A stretch of DNA of 64,000 bases from Pseudanabaena sp. Chao 1811 (GTDB lineage: Bacteria; Cyanobacteriota; Cyanobacteriia; Pseudanabaenales; Pseudanabaenaceae). Location of the stretch: contig NZ_CP101416.1 of assembly GCF_027942295.1 (NCBI RefSeq), forward strand, positions 2,962,501-3,026,500, in the 5' to 3' direction. Below the pieces are notes generated by a model that was given only the letters and a program-made list of their open reading frames with translations, was not told where the DNA came from and ran no database searches. Position 1 is the stretch's first letter; every line of letters starts with the position of its first letter. The translations under genes and the position numbers were made by a program. Of this stretch, positions 33,276 through 41,655 are shown piece after piece.

Positions 33276-33746
33276 ATGCCATCTAATAGTCCGACTATGC
33301 CATCTACACAACCTGCGATCGCGAAGGGTACTTTACGACGAGTGCATCATATTGCTTTGAATGTGCGGAATATGCAGGCTTCCTGTGATTTTTATGGCAA
33401 TATTTTGGGACTGCATCAACTTGTTGGGGATGAGGTTCCCAGTACTCTAATCGATTTAGTCGCAGCAGGCAAAGTGGCGAATTTTAGAACTCCCGATGGC
33501 ACGATTCTTGATTTATTTGGGGAACCAGAACTTACGCCGCCCGATCCCGATCCACAGCGACAATTTACTCGTGCTAATCATCTCGCCTTTGATATTGCAC
33601 CTGATTTGTTTGAGCAAGCCGTGGCAGTATTACGATCGCACCAAGTCCAAATCGAGGGTGAACCCGTTACTCGTCCCACTGGTAGAGGCATTTATTTCTA
33701 TGACCCCGATGGATTTCTGATTGAAATACGCTGCGATCCTAGTTGA
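33276..33746 (+). CDS. VOC superfamily (glyoxalase/dioxygenase-like) protein
   Basis: 156 residues. The VOC fold repeat is visible: RRVHHIALNVRNMQASCDFYGNILGLHQL (metal-binding His), FRTPDGTILDLFGEP (Glu/Asp), ANHLAFDIAPDLFEQAVAVLR (second His), and the end GRGIYFYDPDGFLIEIRCDP with the second metal-binding Glu. Such proteins isomerise or dioxygenate small molecules; the substrate is not known. The start could be the second ATG eight codons in. The stop codon lies in the left arm of a hairpin shared with the convergent gene. Confidence 0.87.
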   Translation: MPSNSPTMPSTQPAIAKGTLRRVHHIALNVRNMQASCDFYGNILGLHQLVGDEVPSTLIDLVAAGKVANFRTPDGTILDLFGEPELTPPDPDPQRQFTRANHLAFDIAPDLFEQAVAVLRSHQVQIEGEPVTRPTGRGIYFYDPDGFLIEIRCDPS

Positions 33747-33777
33747 TACAGAACTCACAAAGTGAGTTTTGTATCAA
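33743..33777. terminator. Hairpin containing both stop codons of two convergent genes
   Basis: 16-bp arms 33743-33758 and 33762-33777 (one mismatch, loop AAA). The VOC stop (33744-33746) and the stop of the minus-strand gene (33755-33757) both fall inside the left arm. Confidence 0.7.
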
Positions 33778-34321
33778 TGAAATTTTGCCAAGTCTCATTG
33801 GGTTTCCAGATTTTATGTAAGTCACCGATCGCCTGTTCATGTTCACAATTTAAGTGCAGGCGGCGATAGAGATAGATAAAGGCAGAAACACGCATATTCT
33901 TAGCACAATGGACAAAGATTTTTTGATTTTGGCGTTGTTCCATTGCTTGTAGGAATTCATCTAAATCCGCCATCGTGGGACTTTCCCAATTCACAGGAAT
34001 GGCAATATATTCCATCCCCAAGGATTCCACTAGTTGGTCTTCATTGGCGATCGCGCCGTCAGAAGTCGGTAGCGCCAGATTAATCACGGTTTCGTAACCA
34101 GCATCAGCAATTGCTCGCAACTGCTGGACAGTTGGCTGTCCTGCCGTAGCGAGTTTGTCTGAAATTTGCAGGAAATTGGTGATTTCTGCTAGGCGATCGC
34201 TATCTTGATTCATAAATCGGTTCATAAACAACTTAGTTCCCATTTCTGTCTTAGCTGAGAAGATGAGGTATAGAATCAAAAATGTGATTCCTCCCAAAAG
34301 TTGAAGCCAACCATTATCCAT
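33755..34321 (-). CDS. Phosphatase-like protein of the beta-lactamase-hydrolase-like (DUF442/DSP) family
   Basis: 188 residues. An N-terminal hydrophobic segment (GITFLILYLIFSAKTEM) precedes a phosphatase domain: FLQISDKLATAGQPTVQQLRAIADAGYETVINLAL and the CX5R active site HCAKNMRVSAF. The start ATG shares one base with the purE stop (TAATG), which indicates translational coupling. A later start at Met-Asn-Arg-Phe-Met would remove the membrane anchor. Related domains occur next to sulphide or persulphide enzymes, but no such gene is present here. Confidence 0.85.
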   Translation of the reverse strand: MDNGWLQLLGGITFLILYLIFSAKTEMGTKLFMNRFMNQDSDRLAEITNFLQISDKLATAGQPTVQQLRAIADAGYETVINLALPTSDGAIANEDQLVESLGMEYIAIPVNWESPTMADLDEFLQAMEQRQNQKIFVHCAKNMRVSAFIYLYRRLHLNCEHEQAIGDLHKIWKPNETWQNFIDTKLTL

Positions 34322-34842
34322 TACATTTGCTGTAAATATTTTTCGCTACCCAGCGACTCTAATTTCTCTTGCTTTTCCATCACCATATCTTTGAGGGATG
34401 TGCGATAGGCAATCACCTGTTCGAGCAGTTCAGGATTATGACTAGCTAGGATTTGGACGGCTAGTAGTCCCGCATTATCGGCATTACCGATCGCCACAGT
34501 CGCCACAGGAATTCCCTTGGGCATCTGCACGATCGAATAGAGGGAATCTACGCCACTCAATTGACGAGTAGTAACGGGTACGCCAATTACGGGCAAAGGT
34601 GATAACGCGGCAACCATCCCTGGTAAATGGGCGGCTCCACCTGCACCTGCAATAATTACCCGAATACCGCGAGTATGGGCAGTTTTGGCAAATTCCACCA
34701 TCCGTTCTGGTGTGCGATGGGCGGAGATAATTGCGACTTCGTGGCGAATATTAAACTGTTGGCAAATGGCGATCGCGCCTTGCATAGTGGGTAGGTCGGA
34801 ATCACTACCCATGATGATGCTGACTTGGGGTTGATTGTTCAT
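34321..34842 (-). CDS. purE: N5-carboxyaminoimidazole ribonucleotide mutase
   Basis: 173 residues, class I PurE. Motifs: IIMGSDSDLPTMQGA, VAIISAHRTPERM, VIIAGAGGAAHLPGMVAALSPLPVIGVP and the closing GIPVATVAIGNADNAGLLAVQIL. It moves the carboxyl group from N5-CAIR to CAIR in purine synthesis. No purK is nearby. The phosphatase-like gene overlaps its stop by one base on the same strand. Confidence 0.96.
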   Translation of the reverse strand: MNNQPQVSIIMGSDSDLPTMQGAIAICQQFNIRHEVAIISAHRTPERMVEFAKTAHTRGIRVIIAGAGGAAHLPGMVAALSPLPVIGVPVTTRQLSGVDSLYSIVQMPKGIPVATVAIGNADNAGLLAVQILASHNPELLEQVIAYRTSLKDMVMEKQEKLESLGSEKYLQQM

Positions 34843-34856
34843 TATCGTTATGTGAT

Positions 34857-34947
34857 TAGTGTCGTGAACTGAAGCAAGGGGCTTAAGCCCCTTGTTTTAA
34901 ATGTGATCGGTGTCGTGGACATAGACAAGGGGCTTAAGCCCCTTGTC
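34857..34947. repeat. Tandem pair of CAAGGGGCTTAAGCCCCTTG palindromes
   Basis: The palindrome cores at 34875-34894 and 34924-34947 lie in two imperfect copies of a unit of about 50 bp that begins with GTGTCGTG. The second copy contains the stop codon of the hydrolase gene. Confidence 0.8.
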
Positions 34948-35842
34948 CTAAAAAGTTGAGGATAGCTTGGGAAGTAATATTGGGGCGTTCTAAATGGGGA
35001 ACATGACCGCTATTATCAATCCAAACTAGTTTGTTATTGGGAATGATGGATTGGAACTTGGCTGCGTCTTTTGTGCCGAGAATGCGATCGCGATCGCCCC
35101 AGAGAATCAGCGTTTCTTGCTGTAAATAGGCTAACTGCTCAGCAAAGGAACCATAGCCGCCACTCTTGGTAAAGGAGATTAATGCTTCATTCCAGCGTGG
35201 CATCGCTAAATGGAGTGCGGCACAGACCTCAGCATCACTAGTGACAAAACTAGGATCAGCATAGGCTTTGAGGCTGACTTCTCGCCGAACTTTGGGACTG
35301 CGGAGAAAATCAGTTGCCATCCGATCTAAGGGTGGTACAAGGAATTTACCTGCGGCAGTTCCCTTTCGCATTCCTGCACTACCGATGAGAACTAGCTTCT
35401 TGACGACTTCGGGATAGGTGAGGGCAAAGTCAATGGCGGCGGCTCCACCCATTGATGCGCCCACGAGAATGATCGGTTTAGCGATCGCGGTTTTCCAGAA
35501 ATAATAGAGATGATCTTTGATCGTTTCAGGGCTAACTTGACCATCGACAAGGCGCTCAGTTAAGCCAAAGCCAAATAAATCCATCGCAAAGGTTTGATGT
35601 GTTGGCGCAAGCCTTGGAATGAGGCGGCGAAACTCAAATAGAGAGCTATCAAACCCATGCAATAGCAAAATCGGAGCTTGCTCATCTCTTGGCTGACCAT
35701 CACAAACATAGCTCGTCAAAATTACTTCACTGGTAAAGGAGGTTGAGACTAAGCAAAATTGGATTTGGTCAGCAAGGGCAATCGAAGTCGCTTCTGTAAG
35801 TTGCGATCGCAGTGGGATCACTTCAGGCGGTAAATTGGACAT
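34934..35842 (-). CDS. Alpha/beta hydrolase
   Basis: 302 residues. Catalytic triad visible: nucleophile Ser in VGASMGGAAAIDFAL, Asp in LILWGDRDRILG, His in NSGHVPHLERP; the oxyanion region is LLLHGFDSSLFEFRRL. The N-terminal 60 residues are variable. The substrate is unknown. The last codons (Gly-Gln-Gly-Ala and stop) come from the CAAGGGGCTTAA palindrome, just as the end of livM does. It lies 7 bases after the start-proximal membrane gene's stop on the same strand and is probably cotranscribed with it. Confidence 0.9.
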   Translation of the reverse strand: MSNLPPEVIPLRSQLTEATSIALADQIQFCLVSTSFTSEVILTSYVCDGQPRDEQAPILLLHGFDSSLFEFRRLIPRLAPTHQTFAMDLFGFGLTERLVDGQVSPETIKDHLYYFWKTAIAKPIILVGASMGGAAAIDFALTYPEVVKKLVLIGSAGMRKGTAAGKFLVPPLDRMATDFLRSPKVRREVSLKAYADPSFVTSDAEVCAALHLAMPRWNEALISFTKSGGYGSFAEQLAYLQQETLILWGDRDRILGTKDAAKFQSIIPNNKLVWIDNSGHVPHLERPNITSQAILNFLGQGA

Positions 35843-35849
35843 TAACTAT

Positions 35850-36626
35850 CTACAATGATTCCGAAATCTCATTACTTTCATTATTTAAAGTGAGAGCAGG
35901 TGGGGCTGCCTCTACTTTAGCTTGGCGATGTAAACGCATTTTTGCAAGGGTTGCTCCTGTAATCGTGGCATAAAAAGGGGTAAATCCTAGGAAAAACCAG
36001 AGAATTCCTCTCAAACTACCCATGCCTCGAAAAATTAACATAATGGCGATCGCGCTAAAGAAGACTAAAGCGACATTCACGACAATCCACCAAAATAATC
36101 GCCGCTTAGAAACTGTATTGCCTACACCATTCCAAAGAATCAGCCATTGCAAAATCCCTAATAAAAGCCCTGCTGCAACTAACCATAGGGAATTAGTGAC
36201 TAATACAGGAAGGCGATCAATGATATTACTCTCAGCGAAAGACCCATCGGCACTGATCACAAACCCAAATTGGGCAGTATGGGCTAAACTCGTTGCCGCA
36301 AAGCCAATCCAAGTCCAACCGAAGGTACTTGCCATGATCCACCATGCAGGTGATCGCAGAAAACGGCGCAAAACCAAATATTGCATTAAGCCTACAAATG
36401 CACCTACAACCAGAGAACCACTGACAATGCCAGTGGTGACGGGACAGGTAAGACTACCAAAACCTGTATGACAAATTTTTAAATCGATGAGGCGATCGCT
36501 TAGGTAATAGACTCCTGCAATACAAGCGAGTATCCCTAAAATATTACCGATCGCAGTACCGACAAAGGTTGCAAGTACCCAGCGCCACCATAGACCTACA
36601 GCAGATAAAGGACGTTGTTTTTGCAT
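35850..36626 (-). CDS. Multi-pass membrane protein of unknown function
   Basis: 258 residues with about six hydrophobic helices (WWRWVLATFVGTAIGNILGILACIAGVYYL; VSGSLVVGAFVGLMQYLVL; SLWLVAAGLLLGILQWLILW; FWWIVVNVALVFFSAIAIML; ILWFFLGFTPFYATITGATLA). Repeated GLMQYLVLRR and GILQWLILWN motifs suggest an internal duplication seen in a cyanobacterial membrane family I cannot name. It is immediately upstream of the alpha/beta hydrolase (7-base gap). Confidence 0.75.
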   Translation of the reverse strand: MQKQRPLSAVGLWWRWVLATFVGTAIGNILGILACIAGVYYLSDRLIDLKICHTGFGSLTCPVTTGIVSGSLVVGAFVGLMQYLVLRRFLRSPAWWIMASTFGWTWIGFAATSLAHTAQFGFVISADGSFAESNIIDRLPVLVTNSLWLVAAGLLLGILQWLILWNGVGNTVSKRRLFWWIVVNVALVFFSAIAIMLIFRGMGSLRGILWFFLGFTPFYATITGATLAKMRLHRQAKVEAAPPALTLNNESNEISESL

Positions 36627-36684
36627 TGTGTATTCTCATTCCGCCTTGATTTTGCTTTAGACAAAATTAAACTCACGATGATTC

Positions 36685-38202
36685 CTAGATTAGCTCTTCC
36701 GTTACAATCCTACGCAAAATTTCCGTAACTGTAGCAGCCATGCGGGAATCAATTTCTAAAGCTTCGTGATCGGGATCTTTGAGATCAAGGGCTGCCCTGA
36801 GGGTCATATTCACAGAACGAAACTTCGGTAAGGGCTGATCGTGGGATGTCGCAAGGCGATCCACAAATTGAATACATGCCGTATAGGTCAGTTCCGAGCG
36901 TTTCCGTTGATCGCTATAGCCAAATCCCATTTTCGAGATCACGACGGGATCGCCAATAAAATATTGCAATCCCAAAGCTGCGATCGCTGCATCCACATAT
37001 CTGGCGGTATCTTGCCCCATCGCATTGATTAAATTACTGAGGCTATGCCATTGAGCATAGGGTAAGCGATTGGTCGGTGGAATATGCCGATGCCATGCCA
37101 CTAAAGACATAACTCTAGTTAGATCGTATGCTGAAATTAAATTATCACCCCGATGCGGTTCCTTAGTGGGTGGAATTATACTGTTACCGACAACATCTAG
37201 TAGTACGGGCTGCTCAATATAGGGCTTTTCGCCATAACGACCTTGAAAAGAGAGTTGATTATTGCCTGTAAGGGATATCAACCAATTTTGTAATTCTAGG
37301 GGAGTTGCAAATTGCTTAAACATGGCAGCTAAAGAGTTAGAGGTCATCCCCTCCGAATCAACATAGTTACAAATACGCTGCGCTAGTTCTGAGAAAGAAC
37401 GTGTTTGTTGCTTGCTACTCGGATCAGTGACTGCACAGTTCGAGATCCCCTGATTGGGTTCTGTTTGGTTTGCCTTACAAATGGTGTATAGCAAAGGCAA
37501 GATCTTGGTCGAACTCCAAAACTGGGCATTTCTGAGCGGATTTTTGCCAATCCAACGGGCAAGCATCTGACCATTGACGACACTACCGATGCAGATACAT
37601 GCCTCTTGAATGCTTTCATGGAGAAACTCTAACCCAATATTTTCGATATTCGGGATTTGTCCAAGGTTAGGATAGGGGCGAAAGCGCACTCTGATCTGAG
37701 TTCCCGCCAGCATCGCAATTTCACCATAGGAAACGACATTGACCCCGTCAGGCAAAGTAGAGAGACGGGTGGGATAGGCAGGAATATGACCTAATAAAGG
37801 CGATGGAGCAAAGTTACGATTGGGGAGACTTTGCATCGATCCCGCCGCACAACCCGTCACACCACGATCAAGAAAGCCAAGGTGATGGGAGTCGGATTGC
37901 CCCATATTCACGAAAATGCGCTGGGAGTTAGTAAATTTTTGTAAGAGGCGATCGCCTTGCCCTAAAATTTCTAGCAAATGTCGGACTACCGCAGGAATTT
38001 GCAACAGGCTATTGGTAATTGCTTGGGAATTGGCATCTAAAATGGTGTCGATACTGAGGGCATTGGCAAACTGCACAAATGCAGCTTCGGTTAACTTGCC
38101 ATAGATGCCATCTACTTCGCCATCATATAACCCTAACTGGAGCAAACCTGCTTGAGCCTTGGTTAGTTCATCCAGCGAAAGCTTGATATCTGTCACCGCC
38201 AT
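36685..38202 (-). CDS. Peptidoglycan-binding-like domain fused to a penicillin-binding/beta-lactamase-like domain
   Basis: 505 residues, no signal peptide. Residues about 8-48 (LTKAQAGLLQLGLYDGEVDGIYGKLTEAAFVQF) resemble the PG_binding_1 fold. From about residue 230 a serine-hydrolase-like domain follows: QFWSSTKILPLLYTICKAN fits the SxxK motif (Ser-Ser-Thr-Lys), and KMGFGYS could stand for the KTG motif. An SxN motif is not obvious. The missing signal peptide and imperfect motifs make enzymatic activity uncertain; a cytosolic or non-enzymatic protein is possible. Confidence 0.68.
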   Translation of the reverse strand: MAVTDIKLSLDELTKAQAGLLQLGLYDGEVDGIYGKLTEAAFVQFANALSIDTILDANSQAITNSLLQIPAVVRHLLEILGQGDRLLQKFTNSQRIFVNMGQSDSHHLGFLDRGVTGCAAGSMQSLPNRNFAPSPLLGHIPAYPTRLSTLPDGVNVVSYGEIAMLAGTQIRVRFRPYPNLGQIPNIENIGLEFLHESIQEACICIGSVVNGQMLARWIGKNPLRNAQFWSSTKILPLLYTICKANQTEPNQGISNCAVTDPSSKQQTRSFSELAQRICNYVDSEGMTSNSLAAMFKQFATPLELQNWLISLTGNNQLSFQGRYGEKPYIEQPVLLDVVGNSIIPPTKEPHRGDNLISAYDLTRVMSLVAWHRHIPPTNRLPYAQWHSLSNLINAMGQDTARYVDAAIAALGLQYFIGDPVVISKMGFGYSDQRKRSELTYTACIQFVDRLATSHDQPLPKFRSVNMTLRAALDLKDPDHEALEIDSRMAATVTEILRRIVTEELI

Positions 38203-38324
38203 TAAATTCCTCTACAAAAAAAGCCTCAGTTTGATCGTAATAGTGGGACTTGACACAGCCATTACTATTACTAGTTTATCGAGAAGCTTGACGATTTCAA
38301 TGTGTTCCCAGACTCATTTGAGAA

Positions 38325-39110
38325 TTAGGACTCAGGGGCAGGTTTTCCGAAATTACCCATACCTAAATACAATTCGGCAACTTCAGGATCATTTAGTAAA
38401 TCAGTTCCTTTGCCTGTAAATTCATCTTTGCCCAAGTGCATCACATAACCTCGATCGGCGATCGCTAGAGCCTTACGTGCATTCTGCTCCACTAAAATAA
38501 TCGATGTCCCCGTTTGATTAATCTTTTGAATCAAATTAAAAATGTCCTGCACCAAAATGGGTGATAAAGCTGCCGATGGTTCATCCAAAATCAATAGCTT
38601 TGGTTCTAGCATCATCGCTCGCCCCATCGCCAACATTTGCCTTTCTCCACCTGACAATGTGCCTGCTCTTTGATTGCGCCGCTTCGCTAATACTGGAAAT
38701 GTTTTATAAATTTTGTCCTTGAGATCCTTGATATTGCCATCACGGGTATAAGCCCCCATATCCAAATTGTCGGAAATACTCAGCGACGGAAACACATTGG
38801 CGATTTGTGGTACATAGCTAATCCCTAAGCGCACGATTTGCTCTGGCTTCAGCCCAATTAAGTTACGATCGCCAAATAATATTTCCCCAGAGCGCACTGG
38901 CACTAGCCCAAATATGGCTTTGGCAAAGGTGGATTTCCCTGCACCATTGGAGCCAATCACTGTTACTAGTTCGCCTTCATAGACCGATAGATTTGCCCCT
39001 TGCAAAATATCTACGCCTTCCACATATCCTGCCACAACATTACGGGCTTCAAGGATCAGATTTTGGGAAATTTGGCGATCGCTTAGATCAGCAGATTGAC
39101 TGGCATTCAT
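38325..39110 (-). CDS. livF: Branched-chain/neutral amino acid ABC transporter ATPase, LivF type
   Basis: About 261 residues from ATG 39110 (MNASQSADLSD). Walker A GSNGAGKSTFAKAIFG, Q-loop region SYVPQIANVFPSLS (typical LivF), signature LSGGERQMLAMGRAMM, Walker B LLILDEPSAALSP and switch VEQN. It would pair with LivG (43832-44611) on the LivH/LivM permease; livM is at 46648-47601, while livH and the binding protein are outside the window. In cyanobacteria the equivalent is the N-I neutral amino acid system (NatE). Confidence 0.9.
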   Translation of the reverse strand: MNASQSADLSDRQISQNLILEARNVVAGYVEGVDILQGANLSVYEGELVTVIGSNGAGKSTFAKAIFGLVPVRSGEILFGDRNLIGLKPEQIVRLGISYVPQIANVFPSLSISDNLDMGAYTRDGNIKDLKDKIYKTFPVLAKRRNQRAGTLSGGERQMLAMGRAMMLEPKLLILDEPSAALSPILVQDIFNLIQKINQTGTSIILVEQNARKALAIADRGYVMHLGKDEFTGKGTDLLNDPEVAELYLGMGNFGKPAPES

Positions 39111-39161
39111 AATTGGGATTAAACAATTGGCATTAAACGGCTGCAAGGTTAATATTATCTT

Positions 39162-40520
39162 TTATATTGCCGAAATGACTACACGGAAGCCGATGTCATT
39201 GTAGCGATCGCCTTGCCAATGCCAATCACGACTCGCTGAGCGACATAATTTTGCCTCGTTACTCCATGAGCCGCCCTTCCGCACGCGTCTGCCTGAATTT
39301 CCCTCAATCCAAGCTGAACCATCCGCAGGTGCGCCCTTAAAATTATCGTGCCAAGCATCCTCGCACCATTCCCATACGCCACCATGCATTTCGTAAAGTC
39401 CCCAAGGATTAGGAACTTTCTGTCCAATCGGTTGCGATCGCTTATTGGAATTATCGACAAACCATGCGTAATCTGCGAGTTGAGCAGGGCTATCACCGAA
39501 ATGGTAAGCCGTATTTGTGCCAGCGCGACAGGCATATTCCCATTCCGCCTCGCTGGGTAGACGATAAGCATAGGCATGGGGTGATCGCGCAGTTAACCGA
39601 CGACAAAAATCCTGTGCTTCGATCCAAGAAATATTTTCCATAGGCGCTTGCAAACTTTCACGAAAATTGGCAGAATTGCTACCCATAAGTACTAGCCATT
39701 GCTCCTGTGTGACTATAAATTTGGCGATGTAAAAGGCTGGTATATTGACTTCCACTAGAGGAGATTCATTGTCTCTTCTACCAATCTCGTTTAGTGGCGA
39801 ACCGAGGGTGAATTTCCCCGATGGAATCCTTACCATTTCCATATAGATTCCATTCCCTAAATCGTCTCGAAATGCTTTATCGCCCCTCTTAATTGGATCT
39901 CGGGGAGGTTCTGGCAGTTTTGGAGCTTCAGCTATGACGATTGGTTGAGGCTGAGGTTTGAGTTTTTCTAAAAAAAGAGCTATAGCAAACCCTGCGATCG
40001 CAGTACTTGTATGGGTCAACAATTGGCGGCGATTGAATTTAATAGGTATTTTCTCTAAGGATTTCACCAATGATTGCGCGATCGCCACTGCCTTGATCGT
40101 TGAAACATCTGAACGCTTTGGAGATTTTTCCTCAGTTTTACTGGTTTCACTCAAATTAGGATTATTCTCAATTTGACCAAATTCGTTGCGAAATTCTTCT
40201 AAATAGGCGTAACCTTCCAAATATTCACGTACTAAACAATAATAATCATCTTCATTAAAAAAAGCCTGCACCCTTGGCGCAAGGGTATAGTTCTGTCCAA
40301 TTTCATAAAGCCTATTAGAGATTGACCCATGATCAAAGCCATTCTCGATATGCCCTTGGGCAACAATTTGCCAGCAATAAATTACACATAGCGGCTTAGG
40401 TGTGGTGGGTATCTCTAAATTTTCAGCGAGATAAATTGATATGGCGATCGCGCCAATTTGCGCACTATCAAGACATTGCTGAATGTGGTAACGATTGCTG
40501 AGAATGGTATCTAAATCCAT
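39162..40520 (-). CDS. Degenerate kinase N-lobe fused to a formylglycine-generating-enzyme-like domain
   Basis: 452 residues. Residues about 1-120 follow the start of cyanobacterial Ser/Thr kinases (ILSNRYHIQQCLDSAQIG...; FFNEDDYYCLVREYLEG) but stop at the hinge: no HRD or DFG follows. A single membrane segment (AIAGFAIALFLEKL, about 175-190) leads to an FGE-sulfatase domain (about 215-450: MVRIPSGKFTLGSP; RLPSEAEWEYACRAGTN; NPWGLYEMHGGVWEWCEDAW; RVRKGGSWSNEAKLCRSASR). In the last motif only one of the two catalytic cysteines of true FGE is present (the first position is Asn), so it probably does not make formylglycine. Confidence 0.85.
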   Translation of the reverse strand: MDLDTILSNRYHIQQCLDSAQIGAIAISIYLAENLEIPTTPKPLCVIYCWQIVAQGHIENGFDHGSISNRLYEIGQNYTLAPRVQAFFNEDDYYCLVREYLEGYAYLEEFRNEFGQIENNPNLSETSKTEEKSPKRSDVSTIKAVAIAQSLVKSLEKIPIKFNRRQLLTHTSTAIAGFAIALFLEKLKPQPQPIVIAEAPKLPEPPRDPIKRGDKAFRDDLGNGIYMEMVRIPSGKFTLGSPLNEIGRRDNESPLVEVNIPAFYIAKFIVTQEQWLVLMGSNSANFRESLQAPMENISWIEAQDFCRRLTARSPHAYAYRLPSEAEWEYACRAGTNTAYHFGDSPAQLADYAWFVDNSNKRSQPIGQKVPNPWGLYEMHGGVWEWCEDAWHDNFKGAPADGSAWIEGNSGRRVRKGGSWSNEAKLCRSASRDWHWQGDRYNDIGFRVVISAI

Positions 40521-40567
40521 GATTTAACATTGATCATTTTCCAGACTACTTGTTAGTAATCAAGGTC

Positions 40568-40653
40568 TATAGAGCTTTTCAAGTAAGCGAGGTACAGGGT
40601 TGTATACCCGTTTTCGGCGGGGACGCAACCCTGTACTTTGATATACGCTATAT
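40568..40653 (-). repeat. Family-A repeat, reversed and partly degraded copy
   Basis: TATAGAGCTTTTCAAGTAAG at the left and ATATACGCTATATA at the right; the outer stem ACAGGGTTG/CAACCCTGT is intact while the CCCCGCC core is damaged on one side. It lies just upstream of nadC. Confidence 0.8.
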
Positions 40654-40682
40654 AACTATAATCAGTTAAAAATGGCTAAATA

Positions 40683-41537
40683 ATGCTTCCTCCTTTTATT
40701 GTTTTAGATCCGATCCTTGAAGAATGGCTGCGCGAAGATATTGGACGTGGCGATCGCAGCACTAATGGTTTATTCCCAGATGGTAATGCGCCCATCGGCA
40801 AAGCGGTATGGATTGCCAAGGCTGATGGCGTAATTGCAGGCTTACCGATTGCGGCTAGAGTATTTCAGTTATTAGATCGTTCCGTAAACTTTGTGGCGAT
40901 CGCACAGGATGGCAAGCCCGTAAAATCTGGTGAACTGATTGCTGAGATTACAGGTAGTCTTGCCACATTGTTAATGGGGGAGAGGGTTGCACTTAATCTG
41001 GTCATGCGTTTATCAGGAATTGCTAGTACTACGGCGGAATATGTTAAGGCGATCGCTAGTTCTCAAACCCGTTTAGTCGATACGCGCAAAACGATTCCCG
41101 GAATGCGATTGTTAGAAAAATATGCCACATTTATTGGTGGCGCAATCAATCATCGTTATGGTTTAGATGATGCGGTAATGCTCAAGGATAATCACATTGC
41201 GGCGGTGGGAGGCATTACGGATGCAGTGCAGCGAGTGCGCGGGAATATTCCTTTTACGACATCGATTGAAGTGGAAACGGAGTCAATCGTCCAAGTAAAG
41301 GAAGCGATGCAGCTAAATCTCGATGTGATCATGCTAGACAATATGCCATTATCGATGATGCGCGAGGCGATCGCTCTCATTCGTCAACATAGCCAACATA
41401 CCAAAATCGAAGCTTCAGGGAATATTACTCTGACTACTATCGCTCAAGTTGCAGAACTAGGCGTAGATTATATTTCCACTTCGGCAATGGTGACGCGATC
41501 GCCTTGGCTAGACATTAGTATGCGGATCAAAACATAA
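40683..41537 (+). CDS. nadC: Nicotinate-nucleotide pyrophosphorylase (quinolinate phosphoribosyltransferase)
   Basis: 284 residues. Motifs: LREDIGRGDRSTNGLFP, LMGERVALNLVMRLSGIAS, LVDTRKTIPGMRLLEKYA, GGAINHRYGLDDAVMLKDNH, IEVETES, VIMLDNM, and IEASGNIT near the end. It makes nicotinate mononucleotide from quinolinate and PRPP in NAD synthesis. It stands alone; nadA and nadB are not in the window. Confidence 0.95.
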   Translation: MLPPFIVLDPILEEWLREDIGRGDRSTNGLFPDGNAPIGKAVWIAKADGVIAGLPIAARVFQLLDRSVNFVAIAQDGKPVKSGELIAEITGSLATLLMGERVALNLVMRLSGIASTTAEYVKAIASSQTRLVDTRKTIPGMRLLEKYATFIGGAINHRYGLDDAVMLKDNHIAAVGGITDAVQRVRGNIPFTTSIEVETESIVQVKEAMQLNLDVIMLDNMPLSMMREAIALIRQHSQHTKIEASGNITLTTIAQVAELGVDYISTSAMVTRSPWLDISMRIKT

Positions 41538-41655
41538 AATTTGTCCATTTACGCCAGAACAGGTTTTAGATATAGATTATCTACCTAGTTGAGAGAAGCG
41601 GTGCTTTGCGTCACTAGTTGTTTTCGCATTTTGCTAAAGAGAAAGATTAATAATT

